Numbered from the stretch's first letter, positions 45,867-56,078 are shown. The stretch: DNA of 64,000 bases from UBA6168 sp965222975 (GCA_965222975.1 CBDCVJ010000023.1:62001-126000); one strand, 5' to 3'. The notes: generated from the sequence alone by a model not told the origin. A program made the numbers and translations.

Positions 45867-47645
45867 ATGTTGCAAAAAGTAGGCATATCGCTTTTTATTA
45901 TCGCCCTATTGATTTTCACATTAATGTTGGGTCTCGACAGCTATGAATTAACTGCTGATAACATCAGTGTCAATAGCGAATTTCACAAAAAAGAAATATT
46001 GCTACAAGCGGAAGCAGCAGGCATGTTGGGCAAAACATATGGCTCCAATATTTCTTTTGTTTCTGATTTTAAAGATGTATTAAAAAAAGCACAAGAATCT
46101 TTGAATGGCCAAGTTATCCCCGAAGGTGTGAACGAGTGGGATTTTAAAATCGGAAATTGGAACATAAAGGATTATGTGTTCAAGACTACTGTAAATGCAG
46201 GGGTTGGCACTGTATCGAAAAGCCCCGTGCTGTTTTTTCTGCTCACGTTTGGGCTGGGCATTTTTGGTGGCCTGCTTTATATTTTGCCAAAATTCAGAAA
46301 TATTCCGGGCATTAAAAACAACCATATTTACCACCGTTCTTTGACCCGTGGACTAAATGTGGGGCTGCGTGGTTTTATTTTAGGGGCAACAATTATCGGC
46401 GTTATTTTTTATGGATTTTTTTACACGAGTGGAGATTTATTATGGCCAATAATTACGGCAGTTATGGCAGTATTGATTATCGGGTTGGTTTTGTATTTTG
46501 AAAAACAAAAAAAATTAAATCCCGACCGATCTGCTTCTCCAAACTTGACAGGTTGGCTTGGCGTTTTTACTGGTATTTATTTAATAGGCTTTTATATAAT
46601 ACTTTATTGGTCACCGCAATATTTGACACCGTGGGTGACAATGGTGAGTCCGATCAGTGAGGCACTTAGTGGAAATCCTGCCAGCCAGTGGTTTTTATAT
46701 GGACTGTTATATACGGTAATTGTTTTGGTGATGGGGGTTCGTATGATTGCAAAATACCGCCATAATAAATACCAAATAGTGCGGACATTTTCCGTCATGT
46801 TTTTCCAAACTTGTATTGCATTTATTTTACCGGAAATATTGGTGCGATTAAACCAGCCCTACTTTGATTTTAAAAATATATGGCCACTTGATTATGATTT
46901 CTTTTTTGATTTTAATTTAAATAATTTAATAAATGGTGGCGACCTCGGCATGTTTATGCTCGTGTGGGGCATTGCCCTGACCATTTTGGGTGTCCCGCTT
47001 ATCACTTATTTTTTTGGGAAAAGATGGTATTGCTCGTGGGTCTGTGGCTGTGGTGGGCTGGCTGAAACACTCGGCGATCCATTCCGCCAATTATCCGATA
47101 AAAGCCTCGAAGCGTGGAAATATGAGCGTTGGATCATTCACAGTGTGCTGGTTTTTGCGGTAGTAATGACGGCGCTGGTTTTGTACACCTATTTTACTGG
47201 CTCTTATCAAATTCTTTTTCTGAACAGCGATACGGTTAGGACGTGGTATGGCTTTCTCATCGGCAGCGCTTTTGCAGGGGTGGTTGGCACTGGTTTCTAT
47301 CCTCTGATGGGCAATCGGGTTTGGTGTCGTTTTGGCTGCCCATTGGCTGCGTACTTGGGTTTGGTGCAGCGCTTCCAGTCCCGCTTCCGCATTACCGTGA
47401 ACGGTGGCCAGTGTATTTCCTGCGGCAATTGTTCCACTTATTGTGAAATGGGCATTGATGTGCGCCACTATGCCCAACGGGGGCAGGATGTGGTGCGGTC
47501 TTCTTGCGTGGGATGTGGTATATGTGCAGCGGTTTGCCCAAGGGGCGTATTGCGGTTGGAAAATTCGGGGATGGATGTGCCGGAGCGGACGAAGGGTTTG
47601 AAGGTTATTCACATCAAGGAGAATGAAGTAGGATTACTGAATTGA
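45867..47645 (+). CDS. membrane-bound 4Fe-4S polyferredoxin (NosR/NapH/CcoG-like)
   Basis: From MLQKVGISLFIIALLIF (45867) the protein has 592 aa. A first TM is followed by a ~100-residue extracytoplasmic domain, then about eight further TM segments. Two NosR/NapH-type Cys motifs sit at membrane edges (WYCSWVCGCGG; VWCRFGCPLAAYLG). The C-terminus has two ferredoxin motifs (CISCGNCSTYCEMG; CVGCGICAAVCPRG), giving two 4Fe-4S clusters in the cytoplasm. The family moves electrons across or along the membrane to periplasmic acceptors. It is paired with the flavoprotein upstream. Confidence 0.88.
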   Translation: MLQKVGISLFIIALLIFTLMLGLDSYELTADNISVNSEFHKKEILLQAEAAGMLGKTYGSNISFVSDFKDVLKKAQESLNGQVIPEGVNEWDFKIGNWNIKDYVFKTTVNAGVGTVSKSPVLFFLLTFGLGIFGGLLYILPKFRNIPGIKNNHIYHRSLTRGLNVGLRGFILGATIIGVIFYGFFYTSGDLLWPIITAVMAVLIIGLVLYFEKQKKLNPDRSASPNLTGWLGVFTGIYLIGFYIILYWSPQYLTPWVTMVSPISEALSGNPASQWFLYGLLYTVIVLVMGVRMIAKYRHNKYQIVRTFSVMFFQTCIAFILPEILVRLNQPYFDFKNIWPLDYDFFFDFNLNNLINGGDLGMFMLVWGIALTILGVPLITYFFGKRWYCSWVCGCGGLAETLGDPFRQLSDKSLEAWKYERWIIHSVLVFAVVMTALVLYTYFTGSYQILFLNSDTVRTWYGFLIGSAFAGVVGTGFYPLMGNRVWCRFGCPLAAYLGLVQRFQSRFRITVNGGQCISCGNCSTYCEMGIDVRHYAQRGQDVVRSSCVGCGICAAVCPRGVLRLENSGMDVPERTKGLKVIHIKENEVGLLN

Positions 47646-47664
47646 ATCATAATAAAAACAGATT

Positions 47665-47730
47665 CAAATCGGAAAACATCATGGTTCTAACGGATTTAAA
47701 TCCCTTAAGACCATGATATTTTCCGATTTG
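47665..47730. terminator. bidirectional terminator between convergent genes
   Basis: The arms CAAATCGGAAAACATCATGG and CCATGATATTTTCCGATTTG are nearly perfect complements and lie between the polyferredoxin (plus) and the T9SS gene (minus). The CATCATGG core resembles the dispersed palindrome at 25528 and 36138. Confidence 0.8.
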
Positions 47731-47734
47731 CCAA

Positions 47735-50700
47735 TTACTCCACCACCAATTTCCCTACCTGCACCTGCCCGTCCATGCTTTCAAAACGGAAGAAATAAAC
47801 CCCTCCGGCAAGCCCATCTAGGGCAATCACTTCCTGCTGTTTCCATACCGCTTTTTTATTTTCCAAGACCTGCGCCCCGAGTGCATTGTACACTTTCAGT
47901 GTTGCACCATTGGGAAAGCCGTTTTTCGAAATAACCTGAACCTTTCCTGATGCCGGATTCGGCACGAGCGACACGTGTTTTTCTTGTTGGATTGTGCCTG
48001 TGGCATTCGGCCCCGTGACATTTATTTCGGTGCTTACCGTGTCAATGCCGCACGGGCCTTCCACCATCAGGGTAATTTCATAAGTGCCACCTTTTTCATA
48101 TTGGTAAGCAACGCCCTGTGTGCCGACGGTTGTGCCGTCGCCCATGTCCCACAGATAGCTGATGCCATTGGTACAGTCCGTCCAAAAAGTGACTTCGAGG
48201 CCGTTGGGCTGCACGTAGATGTTGGGCTGTGGGCAGTCGTCGGTGAAGACTACGATGTAGGAGTTCTGAGTCAAAGTGTCGGAAAGACTATCAGCGTGTG
48301 CGATCAATATCACTTCGTAAATGCCGGGAGCTTCATATACTACCACTGGGTTCTCCTCCGTGGAGGAGGTGGGCAGGCCGCCTTGGAAGTGCCATTCATA
48401 GGATGCACCGGAGAAGTCGGTCGTATTTTCAAACTGCATGGTGAAAGGCGCACAGCCCTGCTGCTGGTCGGCAGTGAAGGCTGCATGTGGTTCGCCGACC
48501 AGTACTTCCACGCTGCCCGTGGCAGTGCCGCAGTGGTTGGCCGTTTCGAGCTGCACTTGGTAGAGGCCGGGTGTTGGGAAGGTGTACTCGGCCATTTGCC
48601 CGGTGAGGGTGTCGCCGTTGGCAAAGTGCCAGGTGTAGCTATCAGCGAGGTCGAATGGGGTATTCAGTTGGACGGTACTGCCGTTTTGCTGGAGGTCTAT
48701 TTCGGCGGTGGGGTTGGTACCTGAAAGAACACTGATGTAGTCTTGTTTGATAGTATCACCAATCTCTGGCCCCGGTGCATAAACGGTCAGTCCCACATCA
48801 AAAATGCCAGGTGTATTATAGGTAACTGTTGCTTCCCGGTGAGGGGTGCTGACAAGACCTTGCGATGCACCCGTCGTATTGAAATTGTGATTGGATACCC
48901 GATAGGATGATTTGCTTTCGAATGTCACCTCCATCGGAGGACAGCCGACAGTGCGGTCTGCTTTAAAGTCGGCTAATACAGGTCCGATGTTTATTTCCTG
49001 ATAAGTGGTGTCGTTGCCACATGCATTGGTGGCTACCAGCATGGCAGCGAAAGAACCCATATTTTGATAGACATGGGAAGGGCTTTCTAGAATAGATGAA
49101 TCCCCGTCCCCAAAATACCATTTAACATATTCGTCCCCAGCTGACCCGTTAATGAAATATATTTTGTCCAAATCGTTTTCAGTAGCGATAGCGGCCGTTG
49201 GCAGTTCGCCAATGACCGATAGAGTAGCAGGACGTGAAATTTCCGTGCTGACGTCGCCTGTGACGATGCACCTGAACATGTTGCCGTCATGTTCATTCAA
49301 AACTTCTTTTATAACTAAATATTCGGTGCCAGTTCCCATGAAATAGCTGTCATCCAACAGGTCTTCCCATACAGTGCCCCCGTCCGTTGAACGCTGCCAT
49401 TGGAAACCCTTCCCCGTACCAAATGCGGTGACCTCGAAATGGGCTCCCCCTCCTACACACCCTTCCATAGGGTAGGGATGAGCATGGATGAACACCGCCT
49501 TCTCGATGCCAAGCGTATCACAGGCACTGCCTTCTAAAGGACCGAGGCGGTAGTTGGGGTGGTTGGGAATGGAGTAGCTGTGGATGCCTTTCAGTTCCAA
49601 ACCCCTCTGTACCACTTTGCTTGCCAGGCCCTTCTCATTGGGCTGTTCATACACATGGAAATACCCGGTGGGCATGGTGGAGCAAGAGTAGATCCGCCCG
49701 TCGGGGGCGAGACGGCTGAAGGCAAAATTAGTTAGGTTCAATCCTTCTATAGGGTTATACAAATAATCGGCAAACCCATCATAATCTGCTATTTTCTGTA
49801 GGGCTGTCTCACTTTGTGGCCAGAGATCAAGTTGAAGCACTTCATTGGCGAGAGATAAGTACGCAAAACGGGAGTTGGGAGAAAAAGAAAGACCTAATGC
49901 TGGATTTTCATTGAGGACAACCCCATTATGGATTTTTTGAGAATAATAAACTTTTTTATGGTTACCCAACATGCCTGAACAGCGGTCAAAATCAAACACA
50001 TCCCAGCCAGTGTTTGACACCTTCGGCCTTTTGCTGGGCAATGGCAAACTTGCTTCCATCGGGTGAAAACGCACATGCTGTGATTTTATAGTAAATGGAT
50101 TCGTCCAACAATTGTGTACCTTCTAAAAAAACACCTTCAGGCGTTGCCAAAACTCTGTAGAGCCGCTTTGAATTAGCCTCAAAAACCAATAACCACCAAT
50201 CCTGACCATTGGCATGCTTGGTTGCTGTAAGCCCAGTTGCCGAGATTGTATCGGTCAAAACGACTTGGTTCTTTTCTACTACTGCACCCAGCCCATTATC
50301 CTCATCCATGTCTATTCTGGAGTATAATAAAGCAGTGCCGCTATCATTAATGCTTATAGGGTTATCCTTGACACCATTGATATGGATAAGGTAATATTCT
50401 CCCGACTTTGTAGGTGCTGGAAGAGCGATCAATCCTTGTTGATATCGGGATCCGAAATAAATCCCCCAGTAGGATGACGGAGAGTTGTAATCGAAGTTTA
50501 TAGAATCCCCATTTTCCATTAACTTATTTTCCCCTGTTTATAATTTGGTAACAATTAGTATAAAAAAGCAAATTGCCCATTTCATCAGATACAGTAGTGC
50601 CACACTGCCTCATGTCAATAGGTCTTTCAGGGTCAGCCGTAACAGTTGGTGAAATGTTGTTAAAGGTTATTCGAGTATCTGTATGGTTAACTCCATGGAC

Positions 50701-50802
50701 ACTAGTGATTATTCCACTCATCCATATGTTATCATGTAACTGTGGAATTATGATATTTGGAAACAAAAGAAAGAGAAAGTAAGGAGTTATTAATTTTAAC
50801 AT
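47735..50802 (-). pseudogene. T9SS PKD-repeat protein broken by two frameshifts
   Basis: Three consecutive frames make one ~1020-residue protein of the array family. The front (50524-50802) has a signal peptide and HDNIWMSGIITS; the middle (49992-50519) has the propeller motif TKHANGQDWW. The rest (47735-50074) has VFDFDRCSGMLGNHKK, an Ig-like domain, about five PKD domains (YLWDMGDGTTVGTQG) and a sorting domain (VSLVPNPASGKVQVI). One added G in the run at 50531-50534 and one removed A at 50013-50015 restore the full frame. It is related to the genes at 30878 and 34132 but longer. Confidence 0.88.
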
Positions 50803-50831
50803 AGCTGGTTAAAAAGGAGGGGGTACATGAG

Positions 50832-50866
50832 AAAAAAGCGCCTAGCCTTGGCCAGACGCTTTTTTA
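50832..50866 (-). terminator. intrinsic terminator of the beta-helix T9SS gene
   Basis: On the minus strand AAAAAAGCGTCTGGCC pairs with GGCTAGGCGCTTTTTT with one mismatch, 16 bp after the stop codon. Confidence 0.88.
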
Positions 50867-50881
50867 TAAAGCCGAAATTGT

Positions 50882-52445
50882 TTATTTCTGGACAACTATT
50901 TTTTTTGAAAAGCGGCTCTGACCATTTAAGAGATGAACAATATACACACCACAGTTTAATGAGGAAATGTCAAGCCTGATATTGCTCTTTTCTTTTAAAG
51001 CTTGTTCCCTAATAACCAACTTCCCTGCCAAGTCTGTTATTTCTATTGATGTGTTATCAACGGTGGTTGGAACATTGATATAAAAATAATCATTTGCAGG
51101 ATTAGGATATACTTGAAAATCTTCAAAGTAGTTTAAATTATGTTCCAGTTCTGTTTGATCGTCCTTATTTGACTGAGTTCTTTCTACAAGGCATTCCAAA
51201 GTAAAATCAAAAAAGTTAGAATTATTAGTTGTAGTACTTTGGTTGGGATCGTTTATGTCAACAATAAACACATCATTCGTCGCTGACGCATCTGCTCCAA
51301 GGAAATTAAAACTTCCTTTCCAAAGGTTCAACGCGCAGGTTTGGTCACCCAAGTTAGGGGCAACTGCCGCTGTTGCATAAAAAAGGCCATAATCTTGGCT
51401 ACCATTAAATTGATTGGAAGTAAATGTGCCAGTACAGTTGCCAGTCACAGCTACTCCAATATTCACACTGTTGAAGAAATTGGCATCAATCGTACACGAT
51501 GGGCTGTGGGCTAAATCCAATCCGTGACTCCAAAAAGAAACAGGATTGCCATTGGAAGTGATATTATTGCCAGAAATGGAAGCACTTGTACAATGTGATA
51601 TGCTCATTCCACGTGAGGAGGAGGGAAGGCCACCCCCTCCTGTCGAATAGATGTTGATAATGTTGTCATCAAATGTGCCATTAAATACCCCACTTACGTC
51701 TATTCCTGCAGCTATTCTCCGCATATGGATGGTATTGTCCGAAATATTGGTTGTTCCTGCATTGCCAATAATGATAGCTCTGGTAACCCCAGGAGGGTCT
51801 GCTGATCCGTTTGACCCTATATCAAACGTTGAACCGGTTATTGTTACCGACGTAGTAGAGAATGTGCTATTTGGCAAAGATTCCATGCCTATTTGCATGG
51901 ATGGTTGAATTCTTTACTTCTAAACTATTTGCATTAGTAGCAAAAATCCCGTCCTCAAAACCTTGAAAAGTTGTATTGTTTACCCTTATATCATCACAGT
52001 TATCACATTCTATTATCCTAAGGGCAGCATTATAATAAACACCACCACTTAAATTTACATCAGAGTTGAGTCCTGCATTTATTAATACGGGTGCATTTGC
52101 AATTACAGTAGGATAGAAAAAGTCTAATGTGCCTCCCGCCGAGACTGTAAAGCCATCCCAGACGCCAGATATGAAGCAAGCATTATCAAGTGTCAAGTCA
52201 CTCCAACAACGTTTAAACTTGAGCCACTTTGAACAGTGATAGAAACACCATCTATTGTCCAATTTTGATCAACTGTGCAATTGCCAATAATAGTTAATGT
52301 GCCTCCAATCATTGGATTGGGTAAACCACTGGTAGATAAAAAAACCACCATTAAATGTATATTGCCCATTGGCATGGAACAGCCCAAAAGAAATAAAGGC
52401 GCAGGTTAGTAAAATACTTTTGAAAATTGAATTTTGATTAAACAT
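50882..52445 (-). pseudogene. T9SS parallel beta-helix protein broken by three frameshifts
   Basis: The natural start is the ATG complementary to 52443-52445 (MFNQNSIFKSILLTCAF, a signal peptide). Three frames follow: one to about 52193 (MIGGTLTIIGNCTVDQNWTI), one at 51867-52210 (LTLDNACFISGVWDGF), and one at 50882-51898. The last holds beta-helix turns (NISDNTIHMRRIAAGIDVS) and a type A sorting domain (FQVYPNPANDYFYINV). Breaks lie in the A7 run at 52338-52344, near 52197-52210, and in the T3 run at 51870-51872. The repaired protein would be ~520 aa. It faces the same way as the broken PKD gene downstream. Confidence 0.85.
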
Positions 52446-52710
52446 AACAAATAGATTTTAAACCCCATCAGAGAACGCATTCCCTGATAGCGGATGAGTT
52501 GATAAAAATTCCTATTTATAAATATTTAGAGGCAAGTCTTTTAATGGCCGCTCAAAGGCAGACCATTAAATTTTAACAAAATAAACATGACAAAAATATA
52601 GGATATGTAAAAGCGGCAGGGTAATTTTGTGGTTATAAAATATTATATACAGGTATATATCCGGTTATATATTATTACGTAATTAAATCCACCTAATTAA
52701 AAACTAAAAC
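52446..52710. other. AT-rich divergent promoter region
   Basis: It separates the broken beta-helix gene (minus) and the broken XRE gene (plus). It contains a palindrome-like ATATACAGGTATATAT / ATATATCC stretch (about 52645-52675), a possible operator. No gene is visible. Confidence 0.4.
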
Positions 52711-53061
52711 ATGGACTAACAAACGCTTTCCAACCTTCGGCTCATCCGTCAGGCGCACGGGTACAAACAATCTTATGTCGCCGATAAACTGGGCATTTCA
52801 CAAACGGCCTACAGCAACTGGGAAAATGGGAAAACTGCACTAAAAGAAGATCAAAAATCGGCCCTTGCCAAAATATATAAAATGAAGTGGCAAGAAATAA
52901 AAAATTACCATAAAAAAACAATTGCTGAAAACAACGGCATTTCTTCCCTGCAAAAAAGGATGGAAAAATTGGAGGCGGAATTATTTTTTGTAAAAAACGC
53001 AATTGTAAAATTTGTAAAGCAAGCGGGGGGGGGGGGGGGGGGGGTGATACTTAAAAAGTAA
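52711..53061 (+). pseudogene. XRE-family regulator with a stop at codon 3 and a poly-G end
   Basis: After ATG-GAC-TAA (52711-52719) an uninterrupted frame of 113 codons encodes a canonical XRE HTH: LSNLRLIRQAHGYKQSYVA, then DKLGISQTAYSNWENGKTAL. A helical segment, a coiled coil (LQKRMEKLEAELFFVKNAI) and a Gly run from the poly-G tract follow, ending at 53061. No alternative ATG precedes the HTH, so translation of the whole domain would need readthrough or repair of the TAA. The encoded frame is too well preserved to be noise. Recent inactivation or a sequence error are both possible. Confidence 0.75.
53025..53044 (+). repeat. homopolymer of 20 G
   Basis: Twenty consecutive G at the 3' end of the XRE frame. 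With 19, 20 or 21 G the frame ends within a few codons each time (GGG-stop, VILKK-stop, DT-stop), so length change would alter only the tail. Confidence 0.9.
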
Positions 53062-53171
53062 ATTCAATTTTTTATGTTTTAGCTTTTGGATTTCAATATT
53101 TGAAACGTTTTTTGGGGATGTTGAATTATGGTTCAGACAAACAAAAACCCAATATTGAAAAAGAAAAATAA

Positions 53172-53227
53172 TAGGAGAGAAGTATGTCTTTTTTTGCAAA
53201 AAAACAATAAAAGAACATACCTCCCTT
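53172..53227. terminator. hairpin between convergent XRE and gldB genes
   Basis: GGAGAGAAGTATGTCTTTTT pairs imperfectly with AAAAGAACATACCTCC, giving T/A-rich flanks on both strands. Confidence 0.6.
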
Positions 53228-53239
53228 CGAAAGGCCAAT

Positions 53240-54283
53240 TCACCGCCTCGGCTTATACCTCGACCCATCCATGATCACTTGCGCATCTCGTAACTCGATC
53301 AATTGTTGCATCGACGTACCCGGATTCCTTTCCATATAAGCCTTCACGATCTGCCAGCCCAACCAATTGGCAGTGCGGCCGGGCGCTTCGTCGGGCATAC
53401 CAGGAGAATTGGGGCTGTACTCGATATACTTGCGGAATTTGTCCAATTCGGTGGAGTAAAGTAGGTTTTCCGAAATAAAATAAGCCCAGATGTTGGCCTC
53501 GTTTTCACTGACCCAATCCACCTGTTCTTGAGAGTATTCCAGTTTGATGCTATCAGGCGTGAAGGGCAGTAGTTGGTCAAGTAGGTAGAGTTCCTTTCCG
53601 TTGTGGATCATGTGATTGAGGAGGTTGTTACCGTTTGGGCCGCCGTTCAAATCTTGCACCAGCAGTTTCATGGACTTCATCACGATGTGGTCTTTGTTGA
53701 AGGAACGGGTGAGGTATGCGGAAAAATTCGGGTTGGCAGGGTTGTATTGGAGGTAGGGATAGTCTTCACCCAAATAAAAATCGAGGCCGATGCCAATTGA
53801 ATTATCGCCATACAAAAACCCTCCGATGGTATATTCTGAAATATAGGTGACCACCTCACCGGAAAGGGGTTGGAACGGGAAATGGTATTTATAAAACCGG
53901 AACGCCTGTTCAAAATCCTTTTCGATCCCTTGCATACTGGGGAAAACGACCTGCGTGGTATCGTACAATTTCCGCAGGCCAGGGTGGGCGATGAAACCCC
54001 GGACATATTCCGCGTGCCCTTCAGGTGCAATGCGGGGGTCTTTCGAGCCGAGTATTTGGCCAAAGAAAATTTCAGCAAATTCACCATATCCCATTTCCAA
54101 TTGGGGCAACCCAGCGGCCATGTCATTGGTGTCGAGGGAAAAAAGGGCTTGGTCGAAGCGCCGTAAATCCACCGTTACAGCTATATCCGAAACGTCTGGA
54201 ATATCTTTACCTTTGTCGCTTTGACAGGCATAGAGGGAAAGGAATGTAATAAAAAGAAGAAATAAGGAGTTTTTTGTGTTCAT
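53240..54283 (-). CDS. gldB: gliding motility lipoprotein GldB
   Basis: This 347-aa lipoprotein has acceptor Cys20 (LSLYAC). The early segment VTVDLRRFDQALFSLD and the middle TYISEYTIGGFLYGDNSIGIGLDFYLGEDYPYL are typical of GldB. The C-terminus contains GRTANWLGWQIVKAYMERNP. GldB is one of the core gliding proteins of Bacteroidota and is also kept in some non-gliding members; its mechanism is not resolved. It is divergent from the PorT-like barrel gene, with 113 bp of word-like repeat between them. Confidence 0.92.
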   Translation of the reverse strand: MNTKNSLFLLFITFLSLYACQSDKGKDIPDVSDIAVTVDLRRFDQALFSLDTNDMAAGLPQLEMGYGEFAEIFFGQILGSKDPRIAPEGHAEYVRGFIAHPGLRKLYDTTQVVFPSMQGIEKDFEQAFRFYKYHFPFQPLSGEVVTYISEYTIGGFLYGDNSIGIGLDFYLGEDYPYLQYNPANPNFSAYLTRSFNKDHIVMKSMKLLVQDLNGGPNGNNLLNHMIHNGKELYLLDQLLPFTPDSIKLEYSQEQVDWVSENEANIWAYFISENLLYSTELDKFRKYIEYSPNSPGMPDEAPGRTANWLGWQIVKAYMERNPGTSMQQLIELRDAQVIMDGSRYKPRR

Positions 54284-54286
54284 AAT

Positions 54287-54385
54287 TCTAAATGGTTTAA
54301 ATGGTTAAATGGCTCAAATGGTTTTGGACAGCCTTTCTAAAAACCATTTAACCATTGGAACCATTCAACCATTTGATCAACCAAA
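54287..54385. repeat. AACCATTT word repeat between gldB and the barrel gene
   Basis: AAATGGTTTAAATGGTTAAATGG on the left is answered by AACCATTTAACCATT on the right; both halves are multiples of one word and its complement. It fills nearly the whole divergent spacer. Confidence 0.7.
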
Positions 54386-54396
54386 AACAAAAATAG

Positions 54397-55113
54397 ATGA
54401 AAAAAATTGTTGTGATTGCCGCCTTTTTTATGGGCTTCCAAATGAGTGCATTTTCCCAGTCTGGTGATCTGCGGCTGGGCTTTCAGGTCAGTCCCATGTT
54501 TTCGATCATGTCCACCGATGATAACCAGATCAATAACAATGGTACCAACCTCGGACTAAAACTTGGTATGAGGGCCGAATTTTATTTCCGGGAGAACTAT
54601 GCCTTCATTGCTGGGCTGGGTTTTTCTTTCAACAGTGGTGGGACATTGCGCTATGAGAATACCAGTCAAACCTGGCAAAGTACAGACCTTCCAGCAGCGG
54701 TGGATGCCATTTTCAACAATGGGCAATTCTTGGGCGGGACAGAACTAAAGTACAATTTGCAATATGTTGAAATCCCTTTTGGCCTGAAGTTTAAGACCAA
54801 GGAATTTGGCTATTTGCGGTACTATGCAGAAATCCCTGTGTTTACTCTTGGATTTAAATCGCAGGCACGAGGCGGCATCAAGTTCACCAACCTCGACGAG
54901 GATAATATTGACATCAAAAAAGAGGTCTTGCCGTTGGCTGTTTCCTGGGGGGCTGGCGGCGGGATTGAGTATGCCATCAGTGATGGTACCTCTCTCATCG
55001 GGGGCATTAGTTTCCAAGGCCAATTTACCGACGTGACCAAAAACTATAAGCCCGAAGTAGACTCTAAGGCTACGCTCACCAATATCATCATCCAGATTGG
55101 AGTCATGTTTTAG
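54397..55113 (+). CDS. outer-membrane beta-barrel protein, PorT-like
   Basis: This 238-aa protein has a signal peptide (VVIAAFFMGFQMSAFSQ). A series of amphipathic strands with the pattern of 8-stranded Bacteroidota barrels follows (LRLGFQVSPMFSIMS; YNLQYVEIPFGLKFKTKE). It ends NIIIQIGVMF, a terminal aromatic strand. It resembles the PorT/OmpW-like porin family. The neighbourhood of gldB fits a gliding/T9SS connection, but many paralogues exist and I would not call it PorT itself. Confidence 0.75.
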   Translation: MKKIVVIAAFFMGFQMSAFSQSGDLRLGFQVSPMFSIMSTDDNQINNNGTNLGLKLGMRAEFYFRENYAFIAGLGFSFNSGGTLRYENTSQTWQSTDLPAAVDAIFNNGQFLGGTELKYNLQYVEIPFGLKFKTKEFGYLRYYAEIPVFTLGFKSQARGGIKFTNLDEDNIDIKKEVLPLAVSWGAGGGIEYAISDGTSLIGGISFQGQFTDVTKNYKPEVDSKATLTNIIIQIGVMF

Positions 55114-55117
55114 AATA

Positions 55118-55198
55118 GTTTTGAGTTATTGAGTAAATCGTACCTTAAACTCAAAGCTCAACAACCCAAAGCACAATTACTCAACAACTCAAAGCTTG
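55118..55198. repeat. word-like repeat (GAGTTATTGAG / CTCAACAACTC) before mscS
   Basis: TTTTGAGTTATTGAGT at the left is complementary in words to ACTCAACAACTCAAAGC at the right. It fills the spacer between the barrel gene and the MscS gene and ends 4 bp before its ATG. Confidence 0.6.
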
Positions 55199-55201
55199 TT
55201 T

Positions 55202-56026
55202 ATGGACCAAGAAAAAATAAATGAATACTGGGACGGGTTTATTGATTTCTGCGTAACGTTCACGCCTAAATTATTAATAGCGGCCATTTCTCTTTATGTT
55301 GGGATGTGGTTGATAAAGAAAATCATTGCGGTCGCTAGGCTTTCCCTTGAAAAGGCAAACTTTAGTGAAGAAGTCCGGCCATTTGTCATTTCCTTCATAA
55401 ACATTGCATTAAAAGTGTTCGTCATCTTGTTTGCGGCGAGCTTTTTAGGTTTTGAAACGACTTCCATTGTCGGTATTCTGGCAGCGGCGAGTTTTGCAGT
55501 TGGCCTTGCTTTGCAAGGTAGCCTTGGCAATTTTGCTGCTGGCATTCTGGTCATGGTGTTCCGGCCTTATAAGATCGGGGACATGGTGGAGGTGAATGGA
55601 AAGTTTGGGAAGGTGGAAGAGATAAGTGTTTTCAACACGGTGCTTTCGACCCCTGGGTTGAAGACACTGATTGTCCCCAATGGAAAAATCGTGGATGATA
55701 CCATCACCAATTTTTCGTCGAAAGGGGCGGTCCGTTTGGAGTTGAATGTGACCATGCCCTATGAGGAGAGCTTTCCCCGGGTGAAGGATGTCATCTTGAA
55801 AACGCTGCGTTCCATTCCCTCTGTCTTGGACGATCCTGAACCACAGGTCGGCATCGAGAGCTTTGATAGCCACAATATCGTTTTGGCAGTTCGTCCATTT
55901 ATCAACCCCAACGATTATTGGGAGACGATTTTCGAAGTACACCGTCTGGTAAAGGCGGCATTTAACAGCCACAATATTAAGGTTGCTTATTCGGAAGGTG
56001 TGGAGATTGGACCGATAGGGGCGTGA
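55202..56026 (+). CDS. MscS-family mechanosensitive ion channel, short form
   Basis: From the ATG at 55202 (MDQEKINEYWDGF) the protein has 274 aa; a TTG 6 bp upstream is unlikely. It has three TM segments, and the pore helix VGILAAASFAVGLALQGSLG matches MscS TM3. The beta domain (YKIGDMVEVNGKFGKVEEI) and C-terminal alpha/beta domain are complete. Length equals the E. coli MscS class. It differs clearly from the first MscS at 21091. It releases solutes at hypo-osmotic shock. Confidence 0.94.
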   Translation: MDQEKINEYWDGFIDFCVTFTPKLLIAAISLYVGMWLIKKIIAVARLSLEKANFSEEVRPFVISFINIALKVFVILFAASFLGFETTSIVGILAAASFAVGLALQGSLGNFAAGILVMVFRPYKIGDMVEVNGKFGKVEEISVFNTVLSTPGLKTLIVPNGKIVDDTITNFSSKGAVRLELNVTMPYEESFPRVKDVILKTLRSIPSVLDDPEPQVGIESFDSHNIVLAVRPFINPNDYWETIFEVHRLVKAAFNSHNIKVAYSEGVEIGPIGA

Positions 56027-56078
56027 TTTTTTCAAAAGCAAATTCAAATCTCTGCGGCTACATCGGCATAAAAACGCA

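Noticed and set aside
53025..53044. Classic phase-variable on/off switch
   Set aside because: All three run-length phases terminate within a few codons after the run, so the HTH domain itself would not be switched.
52981..53268. 95-codon minus-strand frame across the poly-G run
   Set aside because: The poly-Pro stretch is only the complement of the G run; no domain, and it overlaps the XRE frame and gldB end.
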